Source of the DNA: Atlantibacter subterraneus
GTDB lineage: Bacteria; Pseudomonadota; Gammaproteobacteria; Enterobacterales; Enterobacteriaceae
Direction of reading: 5' to 3'
NCBI RefSeq assembly: GCF_007570865.1
Contig: NZ_VLPS01000001.1
Span: 1,023,889-1,087,888, forward strand
Length of the DNA: 64,000 bases
Shown here: positions 8,182 to 17,425 of the stretch, in pieces
How the letters are laid out: each line of letters begins with the position of its first letter
Position numbering within the stretch: position 1 is the stretch's first letter
Notes under the pieces: model-generated
What the model was told of the DNA's origin: nothing
Databases searched by the model: none
Seen by the model: only the letters and a program-made list of their open reading frames with translations
Program-made: the position numbers and the translations under genes

Positions 8182-9897
8182 GTGAAAAGGGCGTTATTAC
8201 TGATTTTTTGCCTCGGTTTCGGCTCGCTGGCCGTGGCCGGGGAATGGACTATCGGCGTGCTGGCGATGCGCGGTGATGCCGCGACCCTGCGGCACTGGCA
8301 GCCGCTGGCCGATTCCCTGAATCAGCAGGTGCCGGGCGAGCATTTTCGCATTCAGCCGCTCGATCTCAGTCAGATGCGCGAGGCGGTGAATCAAAAATCC
8401 ATCCAGTTTGTGGTTACCAATCCGGCGCAGTTTGTCCAGCTTAACAGCCACTACCATTTGCGCTGGCTGGCGTCGCTGCGTACCCGGGATGGCAACAACA
8501 TTATTGGCAGCGTTATCCTGGTGAACCGTGAAAGTAACTTACAGGATCCTCAGGATCTGACTAATAAAACTGTCGGCGCTATCGATCCGCTGGCTTTCGG
8601 CGGTTATCTCACCGGGTATAAAGCGCTGGCCGATCGCGGTATCCAGCCCGAGAAAGATTTCAGGCTGCGCTTCACTGGCTTTCCCGGCGACGCGTTGCTC
8701 TATCTGCTGCGCGAGAAAGCCATCCAGGCGGCGATTGTCCCGGTATGCTTGCTGGAACAGATGGATGCCGAGGGCTTAATTGATAAAACCGCATTTCGCC
8801 CGTTGATGGTGAATCCGGTTGCCGCGCCGTGCGTCACCAGTACGCCACTGTACCCAAACTGGTCGTTTGCCGCACTGCCGGACGTCGATAACGCGCTGGC
8901 GGATAACGTGGCCCGCGCGTTACTCAATAACCAGCAGCCACCGTTCCTCTGGGGGGCGCCGGTCTCTACCAGCGATGTCGAGAGCCTGCTGCGGGCGGTG
9001 AACCAGCACCCGGAACAGCGGCGGCTGTGGCAGGACGTGCGTAGCTGGCTGATGCAGAATCAGTTTGCGGTCGGCGTCTCGATACTGGTCCTGCTGTTGT
9101 TGACGGTCAATCACATCTGGATCGCCCTGCTGGTGCGCCGACGCGGGCGACAGCTGGCAAAAGCCAGCGAAACGCTGCGCCAGCAGGAGAAAGCGCTGGA
9201 GAATGCCCGTCAGCTCAGCGTGCTGGGCGAGATGGCATCGGGGTTTGCCCACGAACTCAACCAGCCGCTATCGGCCATTCGCCATTATTCCCAGGGTTGC
9301 CTGGTGCGGCTGCGTAAAACCGATGAAAACCATTTTCTGATCCCGGCGCTGGAGCATATTGACGCCCAGGCCCAGCGCGGCGGCGAGACGCTGCGTAATC
9401 TTCGTCACTGGGTGCAACAGCCATCGGCGTTTGATGCCGATGAACGCGAGTCGGTTAGGGTTCCCGTAAGGGAAACGGCCCAGCGTGTCACGGATCTGCT
9501 GCGGCTCGGGCAACATTATCCAACGCTGGCGCTGTTTAACCAGCTACCGGTCTCCCTGACTCTGACGTTGCCGCCGATGGTGCTGGATCAGCTGCTCGCT
9601 AACCTGATTCTTAACGCCGCGCAGGCGGGAGCCAGCGCCGTCTGGCTAACCGAACAGGAGGGCGGGCTTGTAGTGCAGGACAATGCGGGTGGAATAGAGG
9701 ACAAACAGCTGCTCCATGCCTTTCGGCCTTTCAACACCACCAAACCCGACGGCATGGGGCTGGGGCTGGCAATTTGCCAGCGGCTGATCCGCGATGCTTA
9801 CGGCGAAATTACGCTGGATAATCATCCCGCGCCAGACGGTAAAACCGGGCTGCGGGTGGTACTGCAATTACCCATTACTGAATCTGAGGATGCCTGA
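8182..9897 (+). CDS. ttrS: Tetrathionate sensor histidine kinase
   Basis: A 571-residue sensor kinase. The GTG at 8182 is chosen because GGGAG precedes it and it begins an ideal signal peptide (KRALLLIFCLGFGSLAVAG); in-frame GTGs further upstream are less likely. Domains in order: a PhnD-like periplasmic binding domain at about 20-285 containing two cysteines (PVCLLEQ and APCVTST), one transmembrane helix near 300, a linker coiled coil, a HisKA dimerisation region with the phospho-acceptor motif GFAHELNQPLSAIRHY, and an HATPase domain (NLILNAAQAG, DNAGG, GMGLGLAI). It senses tetrathionate and phosphorylates TtrR. It overlaps ttrR by one base. Confidence 0.95.
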   Translation: MKRALLLIFCLGFGSLAVAGEWTIGVLAMRGDAATLRHWQPLADSLNQQVPGEHFRIQPLDLSQMREAVNQKSIQFVVTNPAQFVQLNSHYHLRWLASLRTRDGNNIIGSVILVNRESNLQDPQDLTNKTVGAIDPLAFGGYLTGYKALADRGIQPEKDFRLRFTGFPGDALLYLLREKAIQAAIVPVCLLEQMDAEGLIDKTAFRPLMVNPVAAPCVTSTPLYPNWSFAALPDVDNALADNVARALLNNQQPPFLWGAPVSTSDVESLLRAVNQHPEQRRLWQDVRSWLMQNQFAVGVSILVLLLLTVNHIWIALLVRRRGRQLAKASETLRQQEKALENARQLSVLGEMASGFAHELNQPLSAIRHYSQGCLVRLRKTDENHFLIPALEHIDAQAQRGGETLRNLRHWVQQPSAFDADERESVRVPVRETAQRVTDLLRLGQHYPTLALFNQLPVSLTLTLPPMVLDQLLANLILNAAQAGASAVWLTEQEGGLVVQDNAGGIEDKQLLHAFRPFNTTKPDGMGLGLAICQRLIRDAYGEITLDNHPAPDGKTGLRVVLQLPITESEDA

Positions 9898-10481
9898 TGT
9901 CTGTTGTTCATCTGGTCGATGATGATGTCGCCGTAACCGAAGCCTGTCAGTTTTTGCTGGAAGGGTTTGGGTATCGCGTTCAGAGCTGGAACGAGAGCCA
10001 GACGTTTCTGGCGCAGGCCGCGCTGCATGAACAGGGCGTGGCGCTGCTCGATTTGCGGATGCCGCATCTCGACGGCCACGGGCTGTACGGTGAACTGCTT
10101 AAGCGACACAGCACGCTGGCGGTGATTTTTCTCACCGGGCACGGCGATTTGCCGGTCGCGGTAGAGCAAATGAAGCGCGGCGCGGTGGATTTCCTGCAAA
10201 AACCGGTATCCGCTGAAGCGCTGGTCGCGGCGATTGAACGGGCGCAGGCAATTTCCGCTGTGGCCTGTGAGCGCCGTTGTATTCGCCAGTGTTATGAGAG
10301 CCTGACGCCGAAAGAGCGGGAAATCGCCCAGTTTATCGTGCAGGGCCTGATGAACCGTGAAATCGCCGGACGGCTCAACGTGGCGCTAAGGACGGTGGAA
10401 GTGCATCGCGCCAGGGTGATGGAAAAGATGATGGCGGTGAATATCGCCGAGCTGGTGGGGAAGATGCGGGCAATGGAGTAA
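9897..10481 (+). CDS. ttrR: Tetrathionate response regulator
   Basis: A 194-residue FixJ/NarL-class regulator. The receiver domain holds the acidic pocket D8-D10, phospho-acceptor Asp52 (ALLDLRMP), Thr80 and Lys102 (LQKP). A C-terminal LuxR-type HTH follows (LTPKEREIAQFIVQGLMNRE then RTVEVHRARVMEKM). Activated by TtrS, it is expected to switch on ttrBCA, transcribed away on the other strand. Gene order ttrR-ttrS-ttrB-ttrC-ttrA is as in Salmonella. Confidence 0.95.
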   Translation: MSVVHLVDDDVAVTEACQFLLEGFGYRVQSWNESQTFLAQAALHEQGVALLDLRMPHLDGHGLYGELLKRHSTLAVIFLTGHGDLPVAVEQMKRGAVDFLQKPVSAEALVAAIERAQAISAVACERRCIRQCYESLTPKEREIAQFIVQGLMNREIAGRLNVALRTVEVHRARVMEKMMAVNIAELVGKMRAME

Positions 10482-10499
10482 CAGGCCCGGACGGGCCTG
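10482..10499. terminator. Bidirectional hairpin between ttrR and hcxB
   Basis: CAGGCCC-GGAC-GGGCCTG, 7-bp perfect stem immediately after the ttrR stop, followed by AAATATTT. It lies between convergent genes, so it can serve both; the T tract is weak. Confidence 0.6.
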
Positions 10500-10505
10500 A
10501 AATAT

Positions 10506-11588
10506 TTACGCCAGCTGCGCCTTAAACCGCGCCAGCTCCGCGTCCGGCATGCCCGCCTCGCGCGCCGCCTGGCAAATGGCGTTCCAGCTGCTTTCATCCA
10601 GCGGGATGCCCTGGGCGAGGCGCGTTTCGCGGTTATGCATTTCCCATTCACCCGGCACCTGCACCGGCTGCGCCGGATCGTGCGGTGACTGTTTTACCCA
10701 CTCCACAAACGCATCGGTTTGCTGCTGCATATCCGGGGCGTCGAACAGTTCCGGGTTGAGGATAATCGTGGTCATGCAGTTGAAGATGGCGTCCACGCTC
10801 GCCTGAAGCGTCTCCTGATGGGTGGTTTTGCCGCCCGACAGCGCGCCGCCGAGGATTTCGCACATTGCCGCCAGCGCGTAGCCCTTATGCTGGGCAAAGG
10901 TAAGCAGGGAACCCAGCGGCGCGACGTGCATTACCGCCGGATCGTTGGTCGGCAGACCCTGTTCATCAATCAAACAGCCATCCGCCACCGGCTCGCCTTT
11001 ATGCCAGGCGACGCGGGTTTTGCCAAAGGCTATGGCGCTGGTGGCGTAATCCAGCAGCAGCGGTGGCGCATCCTTGCGTGGGAACACCACGCACAGCGGA
11101 TTAGTGCCGAAACGGCTGTCTTTGCCGCCGAACGGCGCGACCATCGGGTCGCCAACCACATTCACAAAGTGAATGGAAATAAATCCTGCCGCCGCGCATT
11201 TTTCTGCCCAGTAGCCAATCCGGCCTATATGGTGGGAGTTATGCAACGCCACGGCGGCCAGCCCGAACTGGCGCGCTTTTTCAATGCCCAACTGGATGGC
11301 CTCATGCGCCGCTACCTGGCCGAAAGCGGCGTTACCTTCCAGCGTAACCACCGCACCGGCGTCTTTCACCACGCTGGCATGTTGATTGAGCTGTAAATAG
11401 CCCTGCGCCAGCGAGCGGATATAGCTGGGGATCATCCCTACGCCGTGGGAATCGTGGCCCGCCAGGTTGGCGGATACCAGATGATCGGCCACCAGCCGCG
11501 CCTCCTGCGGCTCACTGCCCGCATAGCCCAGCAGCGCCTCGACAAACTCCTGAAGCTTTGCCGCCTGAAAACGTAACCCTGTCTGCAT
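10506..11588 (-). CDS. hcxB: Hydroxycarboxylate dehydrogenase B (LDH2/malate dehydrogenase family)
   Basis: A 360-residue NAD(P)-dependent oxidoreductase of the LDH2_MDH2 family, closely resembling E. coli YbiC/HcxB, which reduces 2-oxoacids such as hydroxyphenylpyruvate and oxaloacetate. Visible family segments include ANLAGHDSHGVGMIPSYIRS, NSHHIGRIGYWAE, FGTNPLCVVFPRKD and GGALSGGKTTHQETL. The start has GGAGAA just upstream. It lies tail to tail with ttrR; the two sulfur-transport genes lie upstream of it on the same strand, 69 bases away. Nothing links it functionally to tetrathionate use. Confidence 0.93.
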   Translation of the reverse strand: MQTGLRFQAAKLQEFVEALLGYAGSEPQEARLVADHLVSANLAGHDSHGVGMIPSYIRSLAQGYLQLNQHASVVKDAGAVVTLEGNAAFGQVAAHEAIQLGIEKARQFGLAAVALHNSHHIGRIGYWAEKCAAAGFISIHFVNVVGDPMVAPFGGKDSRFGTNPLCVVFPRKDAPPLLLDYATSAIAFGKTRVAWHKGEPVADGCLIDEQGLPTNDPAVMHVAPLGSLLTFAQHKGYALAAMCEILGGALSGGKTTHQETLQASVDAIFNCMTTIILNPELFDAPDMQQQTDAFVEWVKQSPHDPAQPVQVPGEWEMHNRETRLAQGIPLDESSWNAICQAAREAGMPDAELARFKAQLA

Positions 11589-11657
11589 TATTGTTCTCCG
11601 TTATAGGTTGTGTGCGTTTTCATGCTGCGCTTTGCGGGAAGTGAGGTCAAGCCGCTG

Positions 11658-12074
11658 CTATTTACCTCGGTTTTCAAGCCACTGGAAAATTAGCATTCCG
11701 GCAATCATCGCCGCCACGAACACCATGCCCTTGCCGATCCCCGCGCCGAGCAGGACCAGGCCTGGGCCGGGGCAGATCCCCGCCAGCCCCCAGCCAACGC
11801 CAAACAGCACCGAGCCGCCAATCAGCCGTTTATCAATTTGTTGGGAATTTGGCAGCTGCATTTCCGTTGCGCAGACGGGCCGCGCGCGCTTTTTCGCGCT
11901 CCGAAAGGCAAAGAAGCCGACGCCGATTGCGCCGCCCATCACGAATGCCAGCGACGGGTCCCAGAGACGGGTGATATCCAGAAAGCCCAGCACTTTCGCG
12001 GGGTCGGCCATGCCGCTGACAATCAGGCCGATACCGAAAATCAGCCCGGCGAGCAGGGAAACGATAATATTCAT
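11658..12074 (-). CDS. YeeE/YedE-type sulfur-transport half protein (DUF6691 type)
   Basis: A 138-residue membrane protein with about four hydrophobic helices. It carries the conserved GVGWGLAGICPGPGLVLLG motif with its single cysteine, as in the C-terminal half of full-length YeeE/YedE proteins. AAGGAGAG precedes the start. It follows the other half protein by 10 bases, so the two probably form one heteromeric channel. YeeE (TsuA) family members import thiosulfate; that specific substrate is inferred here. Thiosulfate is also the product of tetrathionate reduction by the nearby ttr locus. Confidence 0.85.
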   Translation of the reverse strand: MNIIVSLLAGLIFGIGLIVSGMADPAKVLGFLDITRLWDPSLAFVMGGAIGVGFFAFRSAKKRARPVCATEMQLPNSQQIDKRLIGGSVLFGVGWGLAGICPGPGLVLLGAGIGKGMVFVAAMIAGMLIFQWLENRGK

Positions 12075-12084
12075 GTTGCTCTCC

Positions 12085-12513
12085 TTAACGCCACAAGCCG
12101 GTTAGCCAGACGGTGACAAACGCCACGCCCATAAAGGTGGCGGTGGCCGCCAGCGAACGGCGCGACAGCCGCGACAATCCGCAGACGCCGTGCCCGCTGG
12201 TGCAGCCGGAAGCGTAGCGGGTGCCGATACCCACCAGCAGACCGGCGAGTATCAGTAGCCACCATGGCGTGGCGACGGTAATGACCGGGAGCGGGGCAAC
12301 CAGCCGGTACAGCCACGGCGCGAGCAATAATCCCGCCAGAAACGCCAGCCGCCAGCCTTTATCCGGGGTTTTCAGGTTTAACACTCCGCCCAGAATGCCG
12401 CTGATCCCGGCAATACGTCCACAAAACACAATTAATACCCACGCCGCGCCGCCGATCAGCAATCCGCCGATCAAACTCGCCAGCGGGGTAAAGTTCGCCA
12501 TATCGATATCCAC
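12085..12513 (-). CDS. YeeE/YedE-type sulfur-transport half protein (N-terminal half type)
   Basis: A 142-residue membrane protein with four or five hydrophobic helices and the [20 protein letters not shown] motif, the cysteine-containing signature of thiosulfate-transporting YeeE/YedE proteins. The GTG at 12513 is preferred as start because AAGGAG lies 6 bases upstream; an ATG six codons earlier would place that Shine-Dalgarno inside the gene. First gene of a two-gene operon with the DUF6691-type partner, and divergent from paoA. Confidence 0.85.
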   Translation of the reverse strand: MDIDMANFTPLASLIGGLLIGGAAWVLIVFCGRIAGISGILGGVLNLKTPDKGWRLAFLAGLLLAPWLYRLVAPLPVITVATPWWLLILAGLLVGIGTRYASGCTSGHGVCGLSRLSRRSLAATATFMGVAFVTVWLTGLWR

Positions 12514-12553
12514 GTTTATCTCCTTATTCATTCGCGTTGCTTATCAGGGCTAT

Positions 12554-12574
12554 CAGGATTTAAGAATAATCCTG
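12554..12574. promoter_or_regulatory. Inverted repeat CAGGATT-N7-AATCCTG
   Basis: Perfect 7-bp arms with a 7-base spacer in the divergent region between the YeeE/YedE pair and paoA. Its size fits a dimeric repressor or activator. It lies about 40 bases upstream of the sulfur-transport start and 100 upstream of paoA, so it more likely controls the former. The binding protein is unknown. Confidence 0.4.
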
Positions 12575-12623
12575 CCGCCAGTGCTGACTATGCTTAATGT
12601 TCAAAAACTTCCAAAACAATTGC

Positions 12624-12643
12624 GGTAAGCGCCCATTCTTACC
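12624..12643. promoter_or_regulatory. Inverted repeat GGTAAG-N8-CTTACC before paoA
   Basis: Six-base perfect arms ending 30 bases before the paoA start. It could be an operator overlapping the promoter or a leader hairpin close to the ribosome binding site (TGGAGG at 12661-12666). Confidence 0.3.
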
Positions 12644-12673
12644 CGTTTATTTTTTTATTACTGGAGGCCTGGT

Positions 12674-13357
12674 ATGAGCAACCAAGGCAATAACGAGCCA
12701 CAAGCCCATTCTGACGACGATCGCCATCATTTTAACCTCACGCGGCGTGATCTTTTAAAAGTTGGTGCGGCGACGGCTGCAACAGCGGCGGTGCCTTCGG
12801 GCGTGGCGCTGGCCAGCGAACCGCCGGTTACGCCGCCGCCGGAAATCACTGCAGTGCGCTTTACCGTTAATGGCGAAGTCCGGGAGCTGGATGTGGATAC
12901 CCGCACCACCTTGCTGGATGCGCTGCGCGAAAATCTGCATCTCACCGGCACCAAGAAGGGCTGCGACCACGGTCAGTGCGGTGCCTGTACTGTGATTGTC
13001 GACGGTCGACGCGTTAATTCCTGCCTGACGCTGGCGGTGATGCATCAGGATGCCGACATCACCACCATTGAGGGGCTGGGTACGCCAGATAATTTGCATC
13101 CGATGCAGGCGGCGTTCGTCAAACACGACGGCTACCAGTGCGGTTACTGTACGCCTGGGCAAATCTGCTCGTCGGTAGCGATGCTGGAGGAGATCAAAGC
13201 GGGGATCCCGAGCCACGTCACGCTGGATTTAGTTTCGCCGCCGTCGATGGACGCCGATGAAATCCGCGAGCGGATGAGCGGTAACATCTGCCGCTGCGGG
13301 GCCTATTCCAACATTCTCGCTGCGATTGAGGATGTCGCCGGAGGGCAGAAATCATGA
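12674..13357 (+). CDS. paoA: Periplasmic aldehyde oxidoreductase [2Fe-2S] subunit
   Basis: A 227-residue small subunit of the PaoABC molybdenum-cytosine-dinucleotide enzyme, which oxidises aldehydes, especially aromatic ones, to acids. It has a twin-arginine signal ([11 protein letters not shown]) that exports the assembled complex. A plant-ferredoxin-type [2Fe-2S] site follows ([21 protein letters not shown]), then the xanthine-oxidase-type second cluster (CGYCTPGQI and CRCG). TGGAGG precedes the start. First gene of paoABCD; stop and start overlap by 4 bases with paoB. Confidence 0.96.
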   Translation: MSNQGNNEPQAHSDDDRHHFNLTRRDLLKVGAATAATAAVPSGVALASEPPVTPPPEITAVRFTVNGEVRELDVDTRTTLLDALRENLHLTGTKKGCDHGQCGACTVIVDGRRVNSCLTLAVMHQDADITTIEGLGTPDNLHPMQAAFVKHDGYQCGYCTPGQICSSVAMLEEIKAGIPSHVTLDLVSPPSMDADEIRERMSGNICRCGAYSNILAAIEDVAGGQKS

Positions 13358-14304
13358 AGGCGTTTACCTATCAGCGCGTGAATACCCCTGGCGAAGCGGC
13401 GTCCAGCGCCCAGGGACATACCGGTGCCAAATTTATCGCGGGCGGCACTAATCTGCTCGACCTGATGAAGCTGGAAATCGAAACCCCAACCCATCTTATC
13501 GACGTTAACGGGCTGGGGCTGGATAATATCGAACCGACCCCGGAAGGGGGCTTGCGCATCGGCGCGCTAGTGCGCAACACCGATCTGGCGGCGGACCAAC
13601 GGGTACGGCGCGATTACGCGGTACTATCGCGCGCGCTGCTGGCCGGGGCGTCTGGTCAGTTGCGCAACCGGGCGACCACGGCGGGAAATCTGCTGCAACG
13701 CACCCGGTGCCCCTATTTTTACGATACCAACCAGCCCTGTAATAAACGCCTGCCGGGCAGCGGGTGCGCCGCGCTGGAAGGCTTTAGCCGCCAGCATGCT
13801 GTTGTGGGGGCCAGCGAAGCTTGTATCGCCACCCATCCCAGCGATATGGCGGTGGCCATGCGGTTGCTGGATGCGGTAGTCGAAACGGTGAAGCCGGACG
13901 GCAGCGAACGAAAAATCCCGCTGGCGGAGTTTTATCGCGCGCCGGGCAAAACGCCGCACCTGGAAACCGTGCTGACTGGCGGAGAGTTGATCACCGCCGT
14001 GACGCTGCCTGCGCCGCTCGGCGGAACCCATATCTACCGTAAAGTGCGCGATCGCGCCTCCTATGCGTTTGCTCTGGTCTCAGTGGCGGCGGTGGTGCAA
14101 GCCGATGGCACCGGTCGCGTGGCGCTGGGCGGCGTGGCCCATAAGCCGTGGCGAATGGAAGAGGCCGATGCGCAGTTAACTCACGGTGCACAGGCGGTTT
14201 ACGACACGCTGTTTGCCAGCGCACAACCCACTGCTGAAAACGAATACAAGCTGATCCTGGCGAAGCGCACGCTCGCCTCGGTACTGACGGAAGCGAGGGC
14301 ATAA
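13354..14304 (+). CDS. paoB: Periplasmic aldehyde oxidoreductase FAD-binding subunit
   Basis: A 316-residue CO-dehydrogenase/xanthine-oxidase medium subunit. FAD-binding motifs are [15 protein letters not shown] near the N-terminus and a [16 protein letters not shown] region. Cysteines in [23 protein letters not shown] and [11 protein letters not shown] correspond to the extra [4Fe-4S] cluster known in E. coli PaoB. It passes electrons between the Mo subunit and the external acceptor. Overlaps paoA by 4 bases and is followed by paoC after 4 bases. Confidence 0.95.
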   Translation: MKAFTYQRVNTPGEAASSAQGHTGAKFIAGGTNLLDLMKLEIETPTHLIDVNGLGLDNIEPTPEGGLRIGALVRNTDLAADQRVRRDYAVLSRALLAGASGQLRNRATTAGNLLQRTRCPYFYDTNQPCNKRLPGSGCAALEGFSRQHAVVGASEACIATHPSDMAVAMRLLDAVVETVKPDGSERKIPLAEFYRAPGKTPHLETVLTGGELITAVTLPAPLGGTHIYRKVRDRASYAFALVSVAAVVQADGTGRVALGGVAHKPWRMEEADAQLTHGAQAVYDTLFASAQPTAENEYKLILAKRTLASVLTEARA

Positions 14305-14308
14305 GCTG

Positions 14309-16498
14309 ATGAAATTTGAAAATCCGGCTCAGGATAACCCTATCGACCAGCTTAAGGTGGTTGGCCGCGCGCACGATCGTATCGATGGCCCGCTAAAAAC
14401 TACCGGCACCGCGCCTTATGCCTATGAATGGCATGATGAAGCCCCCAATGCGGCCTATGGCTATGTGGTCGGTTCCGCTATCGCCAAAGGGCGTATAACC
14501 TCAATGAATGTCCAGGCCGCGAAAAAGGCCCCGGGCGTGCTGGCGGTGATCACCGCTGAGAATGCCGGGAAGCTGGGCAAAGGCGAAAAGAATGCCGCCA
14601 CGCTGCTCGGCGGCCCGAAGATTGAACATTATCACCAGGCGATTGCCGTGGTAGTGGCCGAAACCTTTGAACAGGCGCGGGCGGCAGCGGAACTGGTTCA
14701 GGTGGAATACCAGCGCGAGCGCGGCGCTTACGATCTGGCAGAGGAAAAGCCCTCCGTCACTACGCCACCGGAAGATACCCCGGATAAAAAAGTGGGCGAA
14801 TTCGACAGCGCCTTCGCGTCCGCTGAGGTCAAGTTTGACGCCACCTATACCACGCCGGATCAGAGCCATATGGCGATGGAGCCGCATGCATCGATGGCAG
14901 CGTGGGAGGGCGATAAGCTGACACTCTGGACCTCTAATCAGATGATCAACTGGTGTCAGACCGATCTGGCGAAGACCCTGAATATTCCCGAAGAAAATGT
15001 CCATGTGCGTTCGCCGTATATCGGCGGCGGCTTTGGCGGCAAACTGTTTTTGCGCAGCGATGCGCTGCTGGCGGCCCTTGGCGCGCGGGCCATCAAGCGC
15101 CCGGTGAAAGTAATGCTCATCCGGCCGCTGATCCCCAACAATACGACCCATCGACCAGCGACCATCCAGCTGGTGCGCATCGGCGCGGATAAAGAGGGGA
15201 AAATCACCGCCATCGCCCATGAAAGCTGGAACGGCAACGTGCCGGGCGGGCCGACGGAGACCGCCACCAACCAGACCGAGTTTCTGTATGCCGGGGCCAA
15301 CCGGCTGACCGGGTTACGGCTGGCGAAGCTCGATTTACCAGAGGGCAACGCCATGCGCGCCCCTGGCGAAGCGCCGGGCATGATGGTGCTGGAAATCGCC
15401 ATTGACGAGATGGCTGAAAAGCTGGGGATGGACCCGGTGGCGTTTCGCATACTCAACGATACCCAGGTGGACCCCGCCGATCCGCAGCGCAAGTTCTCGC
15501 AGCGCCAGTTGGTGGAGTGCCTGCGCCAGGGCGCGGAGCATTTCGGCTGGAGCCAGCGTAACCCGAAGCCTGGCCAGGTACGTGAAGGCCGCTGGCTGGT
15601 GGGCATGGGGATGGCGGCGGGCTTTCGTAACAATCTGGTGATGAAATCCGGCGCGCGAGTGCATCTGGATCCGCAGGGCGGGGTAACGGTGGAGACGGAT
15701 ATGACCGATATCGGTACCGGTAGCTATACCATCATTGCCCAGACTGCGGCGGAGATGATGGGCGTGCCGCTGGACAAAGTAGTGGTTAAACTCGGCGACT
15801 CGGCCTTCCCGATTTCCGCCGGATCTGGCGGGCAGTGGGGCGCAAACAGCTCGACCGCAGGCGTCTATGCGGCCTGCGTGAAGCTGCGCGAAGCGGTCGC
15901 GAACAAGCTGGGCTTCAATCCCGATACGGCAGAGTTTGCCGAAGGGCAGATTCGCGAAGGGGATCGCAGCGTCGCGCTCACCGATGCCGGGGCGCTGAGT
16001 GCCGAAGACAGCATTGAGTTTGGCGATCTCGATAAAAAATATCAGCAGTCCACTTTTGCCGGGCATTTCATCGAAGTGGGCGTGGACAGGGCGACCTGCG
16101 AAGTGCGCGTGCGCCGAATGCTGGCGGTTTGCGCGGCGGGCCGCATTCTTAACCCGAAAACCGCGCGTAGCCAGGTGATTGGCGCGATGACCATGGGGCT
16201 TGGCGCGGCGCTGATGGAGGAGTTAGCCATTGATACCCGGCTGGGCTATTTCGTTAACCACGATATGGCGGCCTATGAAGTGCCGGTTCATGCCGATGTT
16301 CCGCGTCAGGAGGTGATATTCCTTGATGAAACCGACCCGATCTCCTCGCCGATGAAAGCCAAAGGCGTGGGCGAACTGGGGATTTGCGGCGTCAGCGCGG
16401 CTATCGCCAATGCCATCTATAACGCCACGGGCGTCAGGGTGCGTGATTATCCCATCACGCTGGATAAGCTGCTGAAAGGCCTGCCCGAGCTGGTGTAA
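14309..16498 (+). CDS. paoC: Periplasmic aldehyde oxidoreductase molybdenum-binding subunit
   Basis: A 729-residue catalytic subunit, colinear with E. coli PaoC along its whole length. It shows YIGGGFGGKLF, PEGNAMRAPGEAPG, the GSGGQWGANSSTAGVYAA cofactor region and the catalytic glutamate E689 in KGVGELGICG, as in xanthine-oxidase-family enzymes. It carries molybdenum cytosine dinucleotide, so it depends on MocA-type cytidylyltransferase and PaoD for maturation; both candidates follow directly in the operon. Confidence 0.97.
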   Translation: MKFENPAQDNPIDQLKVVGRAHDRIDGPLKTTGTAPYAYEWHDEAPNAAYGYVVGSAIAKGRITSMNVQAAKKAPGVLAVITAENAGKLGKGEKNAATLLGGPKIEHYHQAIAVVVAETFEQARAAAELVQVEYQRERGAYDLAEEKPSVTTPPEDTPDKKVGEFDSAFASAEVKFDATYTTPDQSHMAMEPHASMAAWEGDKLTLWTSNQMINWCQTDLAKTLNIPEENVHVRSPYIGGGFGGKLFLRSDALLAALGARAIKRPVKVMLIRPLIPNNTTHRPATIQLVRIGADKEGKITAIAHESWNGNVPGGPTETATNQTEFLYAGANRLTGLRLAKLDLPEGNAMRAPGEAPGMMVLEIAIDEMAEKLGMDPVAFRILNDTQVDPADPQRKFSQRQLVECLRQGAEHFGWSQRNPKPGQVREGRWLVGMGMAAGFRNNLVMKSGARVHLDPQGGVTVETDMTDIGTGSYTIIAQTAAEMMGVPLDKVVVKLGDSAFPISAGSGGQWGANSSTAGVYAACVKLREAVANKLGFNPDTAEFAEGQIREGDRSVALTDAGALSAEDSIEFGDLDKKYQQSTFAGHFIEVGVDRATCEVRVRRMLAVCAAGRILNPKTARSQVIGAMTMGLGAALMEELAIDTRLGYFVNHDMAAYEVPVHADVPRQEVIFLDETDPISSPMKAKGVGELGICGVSAAIANAIYNATGVRVRDYPITLDKLLKGLPELV

Positions 16499-16510
16499 GG
16501 ATGGTGAACC

Positions 16511-17425
16511 GTGTTGCAACACGCGTCTTTGATTGAACCTGGCCTGCTCAATCCCGAGCAGGCGTTTTTAACCGACGATAGCCGGGAGATCCTGCGCTTC
16601 GCCGCCGATGCCCTGACGGCAGGGATGACGGCGGCGCTGGTGACCCTGGTGGAGATCCGTGGCGGCGCGGCGCGTCCGCTGGGCGCGCAGATGGCGGTTC
16701 GCGGGGATGGGCAGTATTGCGGCTTTGTCTCCGGCGGCTGCGTGGAGTCTGCGGTCGCCTGGGAGGCGCTGGAAGCCATGCTCGACGGGGAGGATCGCAC
16801 GGTGGTGTATGGTGAAGGTTCGCCGTATTTCGATATTGTGCTGCCGTGCGGCGGAGGAATTACGCTGACCGTTCATATTTTACGCGCGGTGCAGCCGCTA
16901 CTGGCGGTGCTTAACAGTCTGGAGCAGCGTCAAACGAGGGGGCTGCGCTATAGCCCGGGATCACAAACTCTGGCCAGTAGCCAGCATCAGCCAACTGGCT
17001 GGCACGGCGAGGATTTTGTGGTGAACTATCGCCCGTGCGTGCGGGTGATGATACCAGGACATTCACTGGAGGCTCAGGTGACGGCCCGGATGGCGCAGGC
17101 CGCAGGGTTCGACGTGCATACCTGCGACAGTTTCAATTCCAAGATGTTTGATGCTGATACGGCTGTACTGCTGCTTTATCACGATCTGCATCGCGAGCTG
17201 CCGCTATTGCAGGCCGCGTTGGCGGCTCAGCCGTTTTATATCGGCGCGCTGGGCAGCCGTCGTACCCATGAAAAGCGGGTAGCGGCGCTGGTTGAGGCCG
17301 GCTGGAGCCAGCAGGATATCGCGCGAATTAAAGCACCCATCGGCATCTTCCCGAAAGCCCGCGATGCCCATTCGCTGGCGCTTTCGGTGCTGGCCGACGT
17401 GGCGGCGGCGCGCCATGCCGTTTGA
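16511..17425 (+). CDS. paoD: Molybdenum cofactor insertion chaperone PaoD (XdhC family)
   Basis: A 304-residue XdhC/CoxI family protein that binds MCD, protects or sulfurates it, and inserts it into PaoC. The N-terminal XdhC domain shows TLVEIRGGAARPLGAQM and FVSGGCVE. The C-terminal Rossmann domain shows FYIGALGSRRTHEKR and IKAPIGIFPKARDAHSLALSVLADVAAA. It starts with GTG after AAGGA, 12 bases after paoC, and its end overlaps the MocA-like gene by 11 bases. Confidence 0.93.
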   Translation: MLQHASLIEPGLLNPEQAFLTDDSREILRFAADALTAGMTAALVTLVEIRGGAARPLGAQMAVRGDGQYCGFVSGGCVESAVAWEALEAMLDGEDRTVVYGEGSPYFDIVLPCGGGITLTVHILRAVQPLLAVLNSLEQRQTRGLRYSPGSQTLASSQHQPTGWHGEDFVVNYRPCVRVMIPGHSLEAQVTARMAQAAGFDVHTCDSFNSKMFDADTAVLLLYHDLHRELPLLQAALAAQPFYIGALGSRRTHEKRVAALVEAGWSQQDIARIKAPIGIFPKARDAHSLALSVLADVAAARHAV

